Origin: a virus
IMG/VR virus record: IMGVR_UViG_3300048930_000718
Coordinates: 1-44,646 of that record
DNA: 44,646 nucleotides
Strand: one strand, 5' to 3'
The position numbers were made by a program, and so were the translations under genes. The notes under the pieces were generated by a model that saw only the letters and a program-made list of their open reading frames with translations, made no database searches and was not told the origin of the DNA. Numbering within the stretch: the stretch's first letter is position 1; the number at the start of each line of letters is the position of its first letter. This document shows, in pieces, positions 23,852 to 32,241 of the stretch.

Positions 23852-24618
23852 TGCTGGCGCGGCTGGCAATCCGCATCGCCACGGTCGAGGCGCTCAAGGG
23901 CGCGACCTTTGTCGGCGACAATGTGCTCGACAGCCAGATCGGCGCGCTTGATGTTGCCGCCGACGGCTCGATCCGCAGCGACCAGGAGAAGCCGTTCCTG
24001 TCAGTCTATACCGATGCGTCGAAGGTCGAGGACGATCTTGCGCTTCGCGCGCTGCATCGCTGCGGCCAGATCGACCTCACTATCGAGGCGGGCGTCACCA
24101 CGGCGATGGTGGAGACTGACGCCGATACCGGCGAGAGCCAGATCGTCGGCATCGATATTCCCGCGACCGACCCGGCCATGGAGATGTTTCTTGATTGCGT
24201 CGATCGGCAGGTCGCGAATGCGCTGACCGATCCAGCCAACGCCTGGGCGGAGCTTTGGCGCGGGCTGTCGAGCAGCATCGTCAAGATCGAGCGCAAGCGC
24301 ACGTCGGATGCGGCGGGAACGCGCATCGCCGCGCACCAGACCGTGATTACGCTCGACCTGCTGCCGGACCCGGTTTTCGGCGAGCCGGTGGCGGAAACCT
24401 CGATCTGGGCGAAGCTGTTGGCGAAGATGGATGAGGAGAGCAGCCCATACCTCAGCGCCGTGCAGATGCTGATTGGAGACGGCACAGCCGCAAGGCCGAC
24501 AGCGCAACAGCGCCGCTTTGGCGTGACGCTGGATGAAATGCGAGCGATGCTCGACGGATCGGCAGTCGATGGCGCCGAGCCGGATATCGTGTCGGTCGAG
24601 GCTGAGGCCAGCCCGTAA
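23851..24618 (+). CDS. Hypothetical head/tail junction protein
   Basis: 255 aa from ATG 23851, sharing one base with the previous stop. The N-terminus (MLARLAIRIATVEALKG) is followed by SDQEKPFLSVYTD, a pattern seen in phage tail-terminator or tail-completion proteins of this neighbourhood. No Pfam name comes to mind. Position between the connector and baseplate V suggests head-tail joining or tail termination. Confidence 0.5.
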   Translation: MLARLAIRIATVEALKGATFVGDNVLDSQIGALDVAADGSIRSDQEKPFLSVYTDASKVEDDLALRALHRCGQIDLTIEAGVTTAMVETDADTGESQIVGIDIPATDPAMEMFLDCVDRQVANALTDPANAWAELWRGLSSSIVKIERKRTSDAAGTRIAAHQTVITLDLLPDPVFGEPVAETSIWAKLLAKMDEESSPYLSAVQMLIGDGTAARPTAQQRRFGVTLDEMRAMLDGSAVDGAEPDIVSVEAEASP

Positions 24619-25145
24619 TGGCGCAGGGGTTTCTGGACCGGATCGTCGAGCTTGAGCGGCGGGTTGCCGAGCAGGAGCGGCGCAACCGCAATCGCCGCCG
24701 CACCGGCGTCGTCACCGAGATCGACCACGAGAAAGGACTGGCGCGGGTCAAGCTGTCGGACAAGCCGAAGCCGTACATCACGCCATGGATGCCGTGGCAG
24801 GAGATCGCGGCCGGCGGCATCAAGACGCATATTCCGCCGACCGTCGGCGAGCAGGTCGATGTCATCTCCGAGAACGGAGAATTGACCGACGCCGTCATCG
24901 AGATGTCAACGCCGTCGAACCAGAACCCGCGCCCGCACAACGGGCCGGAACTGGTGATCGTGCGCGGCGAAGCCCGCTTCGAGATGACCGACACTTTTGT
25001 GCGCGGCAAGCTCGGTGAGGCGCGGTTCGTGGCGACGGACAAGGTCGCCAAGATTCGCAAGAACGACATGTGGGTGGTGGTGACGAAGGACGATGTCATC
25101 GTCTCGAAGGAGCCGATCGTCGGCGACGACCCCGACCCCAATTGA
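24618..25145 (+). CDS. Baseplate assembly protein V (tail spike) family
   Basis: 175 aa. After a coiled N-terminal helix (DRIVELERRVAEQERRNRN) comes an OB-like domain (GVVTEIDHEKGLARVKLSD, WMPWQEIAAGG, PPTVGEQVDVI), then the beta-helical spike region. These are the hallmarks of P2 gpV and Mu gp45, the puncturing tip of contractile tails. It is the first gene of the P2-like tail set. Confidence 0.88.
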   Translation: MAQGFLDRIVELERRVAEQERRNRNRRRTGVVTEIDHEKGLARVKLSDKPKPYITPWMPWQEIAAGGIKTHIPPTVGEQVDVISENGELTDAVIEMSTPSNQNPRPHNGPELVIVRGEARFEMTDTFVRGKLGEARFVATDKVAKIRKNDMWVVVTKDDVIVSKEPIVGDDPDPN

Positions 25146-25164
25146 ACAACAACAGGAGACAAGG

Positions 25165-25368
25165 ATGAAGGTCATCGTCAGGACCTCCGGCTTCTATGGC
25201 GGCACCTGGTACGAGGCAGGCGCGACGCCCGTCGACATGCCGTACAAGATCGCAAAACAGTTCCTGCCGCCTTATGGCGATCAGCTCGTTGCCCATGTCG
25301 CAGCAGCGCAGAAAATGGTCGGCAAGGCTGCCGCCGGTGAGAAGTCAGGTGACAAGAGAGCGCATTGA
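25165..25368 (+). CDS. Small tail-region protein, 67 aa
   Basis: ATG 25165 has AGGAGA upstream. The protein begins MKVIVRTSGFYGGTWYEAG, a short beta-rich stretch, and ends with a basic Ala/Lys tail. Small proteins of this kind often lie between V and W in alphaproteobacterial myophages. It might be a structural adaptor of the baseplate; the role is unknown. Confidence 0.6.
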   Translation: MKVIVRTSGFYGGTWYEAGATPVDMPYKIAKQFLPPYGDQLVAHVAAAQKMVGKAAAGEKSGDKRAH

Positions 25369-25751
25369 TGTCCTCGACCGGGGTCCATCGCGACAATGGT
25401 ACGGCGCTGCATGACTTCGAGCATGTCCGCCAGTCGATCGGCGATATCCTGACGACCCCGGTCGGCTCACGGGTGCTGCGGCGGGATTACGGCTCCGAGC
25501 TGTTCGACCTGATCGACCGGCCAATGACCGACCGCGTCATTCTCGCGGTCTATGCCGCGGCGGTCATCGCCATCGCCCGCTGGGAACCGCGCTACGCCAT
25601 CACCGGCTGCCGCGTGGCCATGACTGGTGGCGACGGCGTGATCGCACTCGCGTTCAACGGCACCTATTTTCCGCGCGGTCACCTCGGCGACTTCACGCCG
25701 GCCGGCGACCAGCGCGTTATCATCCCGATCCGAGGCGGCGTGCTGGAATGA
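25368..25751 (+). CDS. Baseplate protein W (gp25 family)
   Basis: 127 aa from ATG 25368. IGDILTTPVGSRVLRRDYGS is the classic gp25/gpW signature and RWEPRYAITG a second. These proteins form the inner baseplate wedge and start sheath assembly. It overlaps baseplate J by four bases. Confidence 0.92.
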   Translation: MSSTGVHRDNGTALHDFEHVRQSIGDILTTPVGSRVLRRDYGSELFDLIDRPMTDRVILAVYAAAVIAIARWEPRYAITGCRVAMTGGDGVIALAFNGTYFPRGHLGDFTPAGDQRVIIPIRGGVLE

Positions 25752-26623
25752 GGCAGGCGTCCACCATCGATCTGTCGCAACTGCCGCCGCCGGCACTGAT
25801 CGAGGCACTCGACGCGGAAAGCTACGTCGCCGCGGCGATCGCCAATTACCGCGCCCGCTGGCCGGAATTCGACACGGTGCTGGAATCGGAGCCGGTCATC
25901 AAGCTGATCGAGGTTCTCGCCTACCGCGAGACCCTGATGCGCAACCGCGTCAACAAGGCGGCGCTGGCAACCTTGCTCGCCACCGCCATCGGGGCCGACC
26001 TCGACCATATCGCCGCACGCTTCGGCGTGGAGCGCCTTGTGGTGACGCCGGCGACGGCGACCGCTGCGGCGGTAATGGAGGACGACGCGCGACTGCGCCG
26101 GCGCACCCAATTGGCACCAGAGGCGTTCTCGATTGCCGGTCCGGCCGGCGCTTACGAATATTGGGCACTGACAGTCGCGCCGGAGATTGCCGACGCTTAT
26201 GCGTTCTCGCCAACTCCTGGTGTTGTCCGCGTCGTGGTGGCGATGGCGGCTGGCGAGGACGTGGCGCAGGAGAGCGTCTCCAATATCAGCACCTTCCTCG
26301 GCCGCGAGGATGTGCGACCGCTCACCGATACGGTCTCCGTCATCCCAGCCGACGCGGTGGACTATGAGGTCACCGCCACGCTCGTGATCAAGCGCGGGCC
26401 TGATCCTTCGGCGGTGAAGGACGCGGCTGAGGCAAGCTTGGCGGCTTACGTCCATGAGCGCGACCGCATCGGGGCCGATGCCTACCACTCCGGCATCGTT
26501 TCGGCCCTCGCGGTCGGCGGCGTCGATAATGTGGTGCTGACTGAGCCTGCCGCCGATCTGGCAATCGGGCAGCAACAATTGGCGCGGCTGGTATCGACCA
26601 GCATCGCGGTCGTCTTGTCATGA
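25748..26623 (+). CDS. Baseplate protein J (gp47 family)
   Basis: 291 aa, close to P2 gpJ (302 aa). ESEPVIKLIEVLAYRE near residue 36-51 and the C-terminal region DRIGADAYHSGIVSAL match the family. It forms the baseplate wedge with W and I. Coupling by ATGA on both sides places it in the V-W-J-I operon block. Confidence 0.9.
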   Translation: MRQASTIDLSQLPPPALIEALDAESYVAAAIANYRARWPEFDTVLESEPVIKLIEVLAYRETLMRNRVNKAALATLLATAIGADLDHIAARFGVERLVVTPATATAAAVMEDDARLRRRTQLAPEAFSIAGPAGAYEYWALTVAPEIADAYAFSPTPGVVRVVVAMAAGEDVAQESVSNISTFLGREDVRPLTDTVSVIPADAVDYEVTATLVIKRGPDPSAVKDAAEASLAAYVHERDRIGADAYHSGIVSALAVGGVDNVVLTEPAADLAIGQQQLARLVSTSIAVVLS

Positions 26624-27873
26624 GCGTCCCGGTTCGCGGCGAGCATTTGCTGCCGCCCAATGCCAGCGACACCGAGCGGCGGCTGGCGGCTCTGCTTGGC
26701 CGCGTCTCCGTCATCCCGGCCCCGATCCGGGAGGTTCACCGACCGTTTGATGCCCCGTCCGCATTCCTGCCCTATCTCGGCTGGGAATGGTCGCTCGATA
26801 TCTGGGATGATGCATGGAGCGATGAGCGTAAGCGGCGGATCATCGCCCGCTCCTTCAATCTGCACCGTCTCAAGGGCACGGCGGCCGGCATGCGTGCGCA
26901 TGTCGATCTGGTCGATGCGCAGGTGGCGCAGATCGTTGCGCCGCCGCAGGCCGCCTTCGCCTCGCGCACGCTGACCAAGGCGGAAATGGATGCGTGGCTG
27001 CGCTCCATGCCACAAATCCGCGTCTACATGGCGAGAGAACAGGGCTCCGGGCGCGGTCTGTCCTTCGTCGTGCGGAACTTTCTCGGCCGCGCGGCGGCGG
27101 GCTTCGATGCCGGCCGCGCCCGCTATGGCCGCGCTGCACGGTTGTGGGATCGCGGCGTTCAGACGCCATTGAGGCTGGTCGATATCCGCACTGAGATGCG
27201 CGCGCAGGACGCGCTGCGTATCGAGCGGGTGTCGCTGCCTGGCCGCGCGCTCAAGTCTAGCGCCTTTGTCGGCCGCGCGGCGAATGCTTGCTATTGTGAC
27301 GCAGCGTTGAGTCTGCCGCGCATCGTCACCTATCGGCAGAACTTGAGCTACGAGCATTCGCTGTCGTCGCTCTCGTTGCGGTCGGCACAGCCTGGTCTTG
27401 CCCCAGTCGATGTTCGCTCCGAGCGGCTGAGCGACACAGGCATCGCCGGGCCGTTCGCGTTCGTAAAGGAATTCGTCGGGCAGAGCTTCATCGGTCGAGA
27501 TCGCGCCGAGTGGATGATGTATGACCGCATCGTCCTGCACGATCCAGCCCGCGCTACGCAGAGGGTTGCCGCATGGTCGTTCGCAGACCACGCGCGGCTC
27601 GGCATCCCCGATTACACCGCCAAGGTCGTTATTGACCTGCAAAGCACGGTGCATCCGCGTGCGATGGTGATGGGCCGCTTCATCGGGGGCAGCTACGCCA
27701 AGCCCGATGACACGCACAAGCAGATCGCCTCGCGCTTCGCGGTCCAGGCATCGAAGGCGCTGCGTGACCGCGTGCTGCTGACGCACAAGCTCACACGGCC
27801 GGTGACATTCGCCGACGGCTACCGGCTCGACGGCTCCCATGTCTTCGGCGGGCGCACCACGTTCCGCCTCTAG
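26620..27873 (+). CDS. Tail protein I with a long C-terminal extension
   Basis: 417 aa. The first ~150 residues match P2 gpI (LLPPNASDTERRLA, then FLPYLGWEWSLDIWDD and HRLKGTAAGMRAH). P2 gpI is about 176 aa, so ~240 residues are extra, with repeated short blocks (GRAARLWDRGVQTPLRL, YTAKVVIDLQ) rich in beta strands and Arg. The added part may carry a fibre-attachment function. It links the wedge to the tail fibres. Confidence 0.85.
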   Translation: MSVPVRGEHLLPPNASDTERRLAALLGRVSVIPAPIREVHRPFDAPSAFLPYLGWEWSLDIWDDAWSDERKRRIIARSFNLHRLKGTAAGMRAHVDLVDAQVAQIVAPPQAAFASRTLTKAEMDAWLRSMPQIRVYMAREQGSGRGLSFVVRNFLGRAAAGFDAGRARYGRAARLWDRGVQTPLRLVDIRTEMRAQDALRIERVSLPGRALKSSAFVGRAANACYCDAALSLPRIVTYRQNLSYEHSLSSLSLRSAQPGLAPVDVRSERLSDTGIAGPFAFVKEFVGQSFIGRDRAEWMMYDRIVLHDPARATQRVAAWSFADHARLGIPDYTAKVVIDLQSTVHPRAMVMGRFIGGSYAKPDDTHKQIASRFAVQASKALRDRVLLTHKLTRPVTFADGYRLDGSHVFGGRTTFRL

Positions 27874-27883
27874 GAGAAACAAG

Positions 27884-30154
27884 ATGGAACAACGCGTCGT
27901 CATTCACGAGAATCAGCAGATCACCGCTGTCGATCTCAACAACGTCGGAGAATTCCCGCGCAAGTCACTTGACCATGTGGTGAATGATGCCGTGGACAAC
28001 ACGCGCAAGTTTACCGGTTTTCCGGTCATTGCGTCCGGTCCATTGCAAGTGAGCGTCGGCGGCGGCCGGTTTTATAACCAAGGCAAGGTCTTCTTTCGCG
28101 ATGAAGAAGGCGGTGTGTCGCTGTCGCTCGCCGACTACGTGCCGCTTGTGACGAAAAGGATCGTTACGGTGGCGATCTGGGGGCAAGAGGTCATGACGGC
28201 CGTGCAGCCCCGCACCTTCCTGACCGACGCGGACACGAGCACCACGGAGGCCGAGGCGGTTGCGACCGAGAGCCGCCGCCACGCCGAGGCCAACCTCGCG
28301 GGTGGCACCGAGGCGGTGGAGCCGCAGCCGCCGGCGCTTGATGCGAATGTCCTGGCGGTGGCTTACATCACCATGACGCCGGGCGGCATCGAATCCATCG
28401 TCGCGGTGGAGGACAATCGCCTTGCCTCGGTCAAGGACAACCGCACCCGCATCAAGGCGTTGGAAGTCTGGCGCAACTATGCCGGTGCGCGCCTCGACAC
28501 ACTGGCTTCCGACCTGGCGGGCCTTGCGGCGCGCACGCGCGGCATGGTCTCCCGCACCGACTTCAACGAGGTCGCCGCGGATGTGGCGAGGCTGAAGGAT
28601 ATCGCCGACCTGCCGGTCGATCTGTCGAGTTATGGGGCAGATCACTTTCTTGACATGCGCGACAGCGACGACACCCACCCCGACTGGCTCTGCCGTGTCG
28701 AGGAAGGCATCCGCTTTCCTGCCGCGCAGCAGCATCTTGCGCAGATTGCAATCCTCAACCAGTTCGACGCCAACGTGAAGATCGTCGATGGCTTCATGTT
28801 GCCGAAATACACCGAGGTTGCGCGCATCGCGGTCGTCGGCAATGACAGCGAGTTCTCGTTGTCGCAGTATTCCTACCAGACGGTTCAGATTGACGAGCTC
28901 ACCCGTACTCGCACTCGTACCCGGTACGGCCAGACCTATCTCTATTGCACCAACGCTGCCTTCTGGAAGTCTGGCGACTACAACCAGGCGCAGGAAATCT
29001 TCTCGCGCGGCGGCGAGAACTATGAAGTGATCGAGTGGATAGCTGGAATTTACGGCCCGCGCAGCTTTGCGCGCATTCGGCAATTCTGGGTGGACACATG
29101 GGAGGAAAGCTATACCGAGGCGAGGACGATCACACACAGCGTCTCCGGCTCGATCAGCGGCCAGACCTTCCTCAATGCGCAGGACGGCTGGCTCACGCGC
29201 ATCCGGCTGCCGTTCACCAAGGCCGCGGGCACCGGCGACGTCCACGTGCTGGTGACGGAGACCACAGCCGGCGCGCCGGACCTTTCCAGGGTGATCGCGC
29301 GGGTGACGGTCGCCGCCGAGGACCTGAAGGTGTTGCCGCTGAAGACGTCGGTGCCGATCGGGCCGGTGCATCTGACCGCTGGCCGCTACGGTATTGTCTG
29401 GGTGACTGCGGGCAACCACTTCATGGCGCTGGTTCACGACAACAAGTACCTGGAAGGCTCGTTCTTCCAGTGCACGGACGGGGCCTGGTTCCAGGGCGAC
29501 CTGACGCGCGACGTGCCGCTCGAACTGCTGTTTGCCGAGTTTGCCTCGCCGCGTGTGGAAGTGCAGATGCAGCCGATCACGCTGGAAAATGGCATCGCCA
29601 ATATCGACATCCTCGCCGAGTCGATCGCGCCGGCCGGCACGGAAATCCACTACGAGGTGCAGATCAATTCGGTATGGCGACGCCTCGGTCACGAGGTCGG
29701 CTTGCTCAACGGCCTGCCAGCATTGCTGCCGTTCCGGATCGTGTTCCTCGGAACGACCGACATCCATGCCGGCATTGCGCTCGGTGCACCCTCGACCGTC
29801 ACATCCTGGCGGCCACGCACCGACTTCCAGCACGTCACGAAGACCATCAGCCTTACTGAGTTGTGCGACGAGATCGAGGTCCGTGTGCAGGTCGAATGGT
29901 GGGACAACGCCCGCCACAACGTCGATTGCAACCTTCTTACAGGGGTTGGCTTTGCAGCGGTCGTGGCGAACACCAGCGTCGAAGAGCGACTGCTGCCTGA
30001 CCTCAGCAATGCGCAGGACCGCAGGGAGTATCGCTTCCGATTTTCGCTCGGCACGCCGATTGATGAGTTCAAAATCCACATCGAAGGTGAGACAAACAAC
30101 GCGCTGGTGACTTTCCACGTGTCCGAGCGCGTCTACATCGCCTGGCCGGCATGA
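27884..30154 (+). CDS. Large tail protein, probably baseplate or fibre-network component
   Basis: 756 aa from ATG 27884 with AGGAGA eight bases upstream; an upstream frame to 27839 overlaps gene I. The opening VVIHENQQITAVDLNNVGEF resembles the start of DUF4815-type phage structural proteins, and a helical segment around 185-245 (KDNRTRIKALEVWRN) may be a coiled coil. The C-terminal ~330 residues look like repeated beta-sandwich domains. Position between I and the fibre suggests a fibre-attachment or cell-surface-binding part. The exact family is not certain. Confidence 0.65.
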   Translation: MEQRVVIHENQQITAVDLNNVGEFPRKSLDHVVNDAVDNTRKFTGFPVIASGPLQVSVGGGRFYNQGKVFFRDEEGGVSLSLADYVPLVTKRIVTVAIWGQEVMTAVQPRTFLTDADTSTTEAEAVATESRRHAEANLAGGTEAVEPQPPALDANVLAVAYITMTPGGIESIVAVEDNRLASVKDNRTRIKALEVWRNYAGARLDTLASDLAGLAARTRGMVSRTDFNEVAADVARLKDIADLPVDLSSYGADHFLDMRDSDDTHPDWLCRVEEGIRFPAAQQHLAQIAILNQFDANVKIVDGFMLPKYTEVARIAVVGNDSEFSLSQYSYQTVQIDELTRTRTRTRYGQTYLYCTNAAFWKSGDYNQAQEIFSRGGENYEVIEWIAGIYGPRSFARIRQFWVDTWEESYTEARTITHSVSGSISGQTFLNAQDGWLTRIRLPFTKAAGTGDVHVLVTETTAGAPDLSRVIARVTVAAEDLKVLPLKTSVPIGPVHLTAGRYGIVWVTAGNHFMALVHDNKYLEGSFFQCTDGAWFQGDLTRDVPLELLFAEFASPRVEVQMQPITLENGIANIDILAESIAPAGTEIHYEVQINSVWRRLGHEVGLLNGLPALLPFRIVFLGTTDIHAGIALGAPSTVTSWRPRTDFQHVTKTISLTELCDEIEVRVQVEWWDNARHNVDCNLLTGVGFAAVVANTSVEERLLPDLSNAQDRREYRFRFSLGTPIDEFKIHIEGETNNALVTFHVSERVYIAWPA

Positions 30155-30174
30155 CCCATGAAGGAGAATGAGTG

Positions 30175-30402
30175 ATGGCGAAGGCACCGAAGCAGCAAGC
30201 GGCTGACAACACCGGCACTGGCACCAACACCAGCATCGACGACGGCGCTGAATACCGCGTCAAGTTCCGCAAGCACCATGTTGAGGGGCGGATGGAGTAT
30301 CGCCCCATCCATACCTACTACATGCGCGGGTCGAAGCTGAAGACCATGCCACCGGAGAAGATTGCCAGCTACGATATCGAGGGACCTGCAAGCCATGGCT
30401 GA
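30175..30402 (+). CDS. Small hypothetical protein, 75 aa
   Basis: ATG 30175 has AAGGAG nine bases upstream. The first third is Thr/Asn/Gly-rich and likely disordered; then comes a basic YRVKFRKHHVEGRM segment. It overlaps the fibre gene by eight bases. No family is recognised; a small adaptor of the tail tip is plausible from context. Confidence 0.55.
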   Translation: MAKAPKQQAADNTGTGTNTSIDDGAEYRVKFRKHHVEGRMEYRPIHTYYMRGSKLKTMPPEKIASYDIEGPASHG

Positions 30403-31708
30403 CGACTTCGTGCGGCAATTCTCCGCCGCAAGCCTCAATGTGCTGACGCCGGCAGCCTGGGACCTGCTGATCCGCACGTTGGACGTGCGGCTGAAATCCG
30501 TCGAAGAAAAGCGCGCCTCGTTCGAGGAGGCGGCAGCGCAGCTTGCGCAGATCGGTCTCGACCGGATCAACCAGGCGCTGCTGCCGGCATTCCAGGAGGT
30601 GCTGGCGATCGCGCATCTTGGCGCGATCTTCACCGCAACGTCGGGAACGACCTTGCAGGTCACGACCGGTACCAAGCAATTGACCATCCCCGAGGACCAG
30701 CGCGATCGGTTCGCGCCAGCCGCCTATGTTGCGCTGCGTGCCGTGGGCCATACTGGCATTGCCATGACCGGCGAGGTCTCTGCCTATGACCGGCCGACGG
30801 GAACGCTGACGGTTGCCGCGGAACAGGTGATCGGAACCGGCGAGTTCAATGAATGGGTTGTCTCGCCCGTGCCTGCACCTGATTTTGGCTCCTATACTCA
30901 ATCGGAGATTGATGCGGCAATTGGTGCGGTCAGCGCTGAGCTAAGCACATTGGCCGGCACGGTCAGCAACAAGGCCGCAAACGTGCACACCCACATCAGC
31001 ACTGATGTGACCGGGCTTTCGGATGCGCTCGCAGGCAAAGCGGCGGCTGCGCACACACACGGTACTGACGACATTACCGGACTCGACGCCGCCCTCGCTG
31101 ATCATGTGGCGTTAACCGGCGACGAGACTGTTGCCGGCGTCAAGACGTTCTCATCCATCCCAGTGCTCCCGGCGAGCAGCCCGACAACGGACAACCAGGC
31201 AACGCGCAAGAAGTACGTCGATAATGCTGTCGCCGCCGCTAGCGCGTCATCGCGGACGCTCATAGCATCCAGCACCCCAACCGGCGTATCGTCTGTTACT
31301 TTCACGGACATTCCGCAAACATACCGCTTACTTGAGGTTGTCTTTGCCGACGTTTCTGGAACGGCAGGCTATTCTCTTGTTCGGCTAGCGTACTCACCAA
31401 ACACCGGCGGATCGCCAACCTTCCGAGACGGTCTTGGTGTGTATTACACGGCGTGGAATGGTGAGGACAGCCCAAACTTTTACATAGGTACTTTGGGGTC
31501 AGCAGCCTCCACACTGTCCGGCGCTGTAACAATTAGCGGGATTGCTGCCCGCTCGGGGCGAATGGTTTTCGGGCACATCATAGTATCTGGCAACGGGACT
31601 GGTGTTACGGGCGGCATGGGGCGCGATGAAGCAGTCAACGCCTTGAGAGTTTCGCTATCCTCCGGCAACTTCGACGCCGGCACCATCTCGCTTTATGGGA
31701 TCAAGTAA
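30395..31708 (+). CDS. Tail fibre protein
   Basis: 437 aa from ATG 30395. The first ~170 residues are helical and probably attach to the baseplate. Residues ~180-265 contain fibre-type repeats with HxH pairs (VHTHIS, AHTHGT) and ITGLDAAL, similar to trimeric fibre shafts where HxH can hold metal. The C-terminal ~150 residues form a beta-rich tip ending GTISLYGIK, a common phage receptor-binding end. The DNA for the tip is low in GC (48% in two sampled 60-base rows), which suggests recent exchange. Confidence 0.85.
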   Translation: MADDFVRQFSAASLNVLTPAAWDLLIRTLDVRLKSVEEKRASFEEAAAQLAQIGLDRINQALLPAFQEVLAIAHLGAIFTATSGTTLQVTTGTKQLTIPEDQRDRFAPAAYVALRAVGHTGIAMTGEVSAYDRPTGTLTVAAEQVIGTGEFNEWVVSPVPAPDFGSYTQSEIDAAIGAVSAELSTLAGTVSNKAANVHTHISTDVTGLSDALAGKAAAAHTHGTDDITGLDAALADHVALTGDETVAGVKTFSSIPVLPASSPTTDNQATRKKYVDNAVAAASASSRTLIASSTPTGVSSVTFTDIPQTYRLLEVVFADVSGTAGYSLVRLAYSPNTGGSPTFRDGLGVYYTAWNGEDSPNFYIGTLGSAASTLSGAVTISGIAARSGRMVFGHIIVSGNGTGVTGGMGRDEAVNALRVSLSSGNFDAGTISLYGIK

Positions 31709-32137
31709 ATGGCAACCGCGAATGAGCTTAGAGTTTCACTTGCTGGCACGGAGCCTGTTATCACGACCGTGCAGGTCGAGATCGTGCCGCCGACGCAGAC
31801 GGAACTGTTGCAACACAACGCGACCGAGCGATACCGCCGCGAAACCGGCGGCACCGTCGTCGGCGGCATGCCGGTTGCGACCGACGACAGGTCCAAGATG
31901 ATGATCATGGGCGCGCGCCTCGCGGCGCAGGCGGACCCGGATTTCACTACGCAATGGAAAAACATCGACGGTTCGTTCGCTACGATCAACGCCGCGACCA
32001 TCATCGCTGTCTCGGGCGCGGTATCGGCGCATGTGGCAGCACTTTTCGCCGCCGAAGCTACCATCGCGGCAGACATCAGCGCCGAGATCATCACGACCTA
32101 CGAACAGCTTAACGCGGCGTGGGAGTTGGCGTCATAA
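31709..32137 (+). CDS. DUF4376-like fibre-associated protein
   Basis: 142 aa starting at the base after the fibre stop. RYRRETGGTVVGGMPVATDDRSK and WKNIDGSFATINAATI match DUF4376, a domain common at the C-terminus of fibre assembly or tail-tip proteins. It probably helps fold or attach the fibre. Three small hairpins follow its end. Confidence 0.8.
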   Translation: MATANELRVSLAGTEPVITTVQVEIVPPTQTELLQHNATERYRRETGGTVVGGMPVATDDRSKMMIMGARLAAQADPDFTTQWKNIDGSFATINAATIIAVSGAVSAHVAALFAAEATIAADISAEIITTYEQLNAAWELAS

Positions 32138-32192
32138 CGACGCCGTACAGATCGACACGATCTGCATCCAGATGAGCGCGCCCTAAGGCGCG
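32128..32192 (+). other. Cluster of three small hairpins before the sheath gene
   Basis: GGCGTC/GACGCC (32128-32133 with 32139-32144, spanning the stop codon of the DUF4376 gene), CAGATCG/CGATCTG (32148-32154 with 32158-32164) and CGCGCC/GGCGCG (32177-32182 with 32187-32192) are three perfect short stems in a row. None is followed by a T-run. They may be RNA processing or stability elements that set the level of the abundant sheath mRNA. Confidence 0.5.
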
Positions 32193-32241
32193 ACGATCTT
32201 CCGTCCACCAATATCAACTTCACGACCGAAGGAGAGCCGCG

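Noticed and set aside
27965-30187. A 740-codon open frame on the minus strand
   Set aside because: It is antisense to the tail protein gene at 27884, has no ribosome site or recognisable domain, and is explained by high GC with third-position bias.
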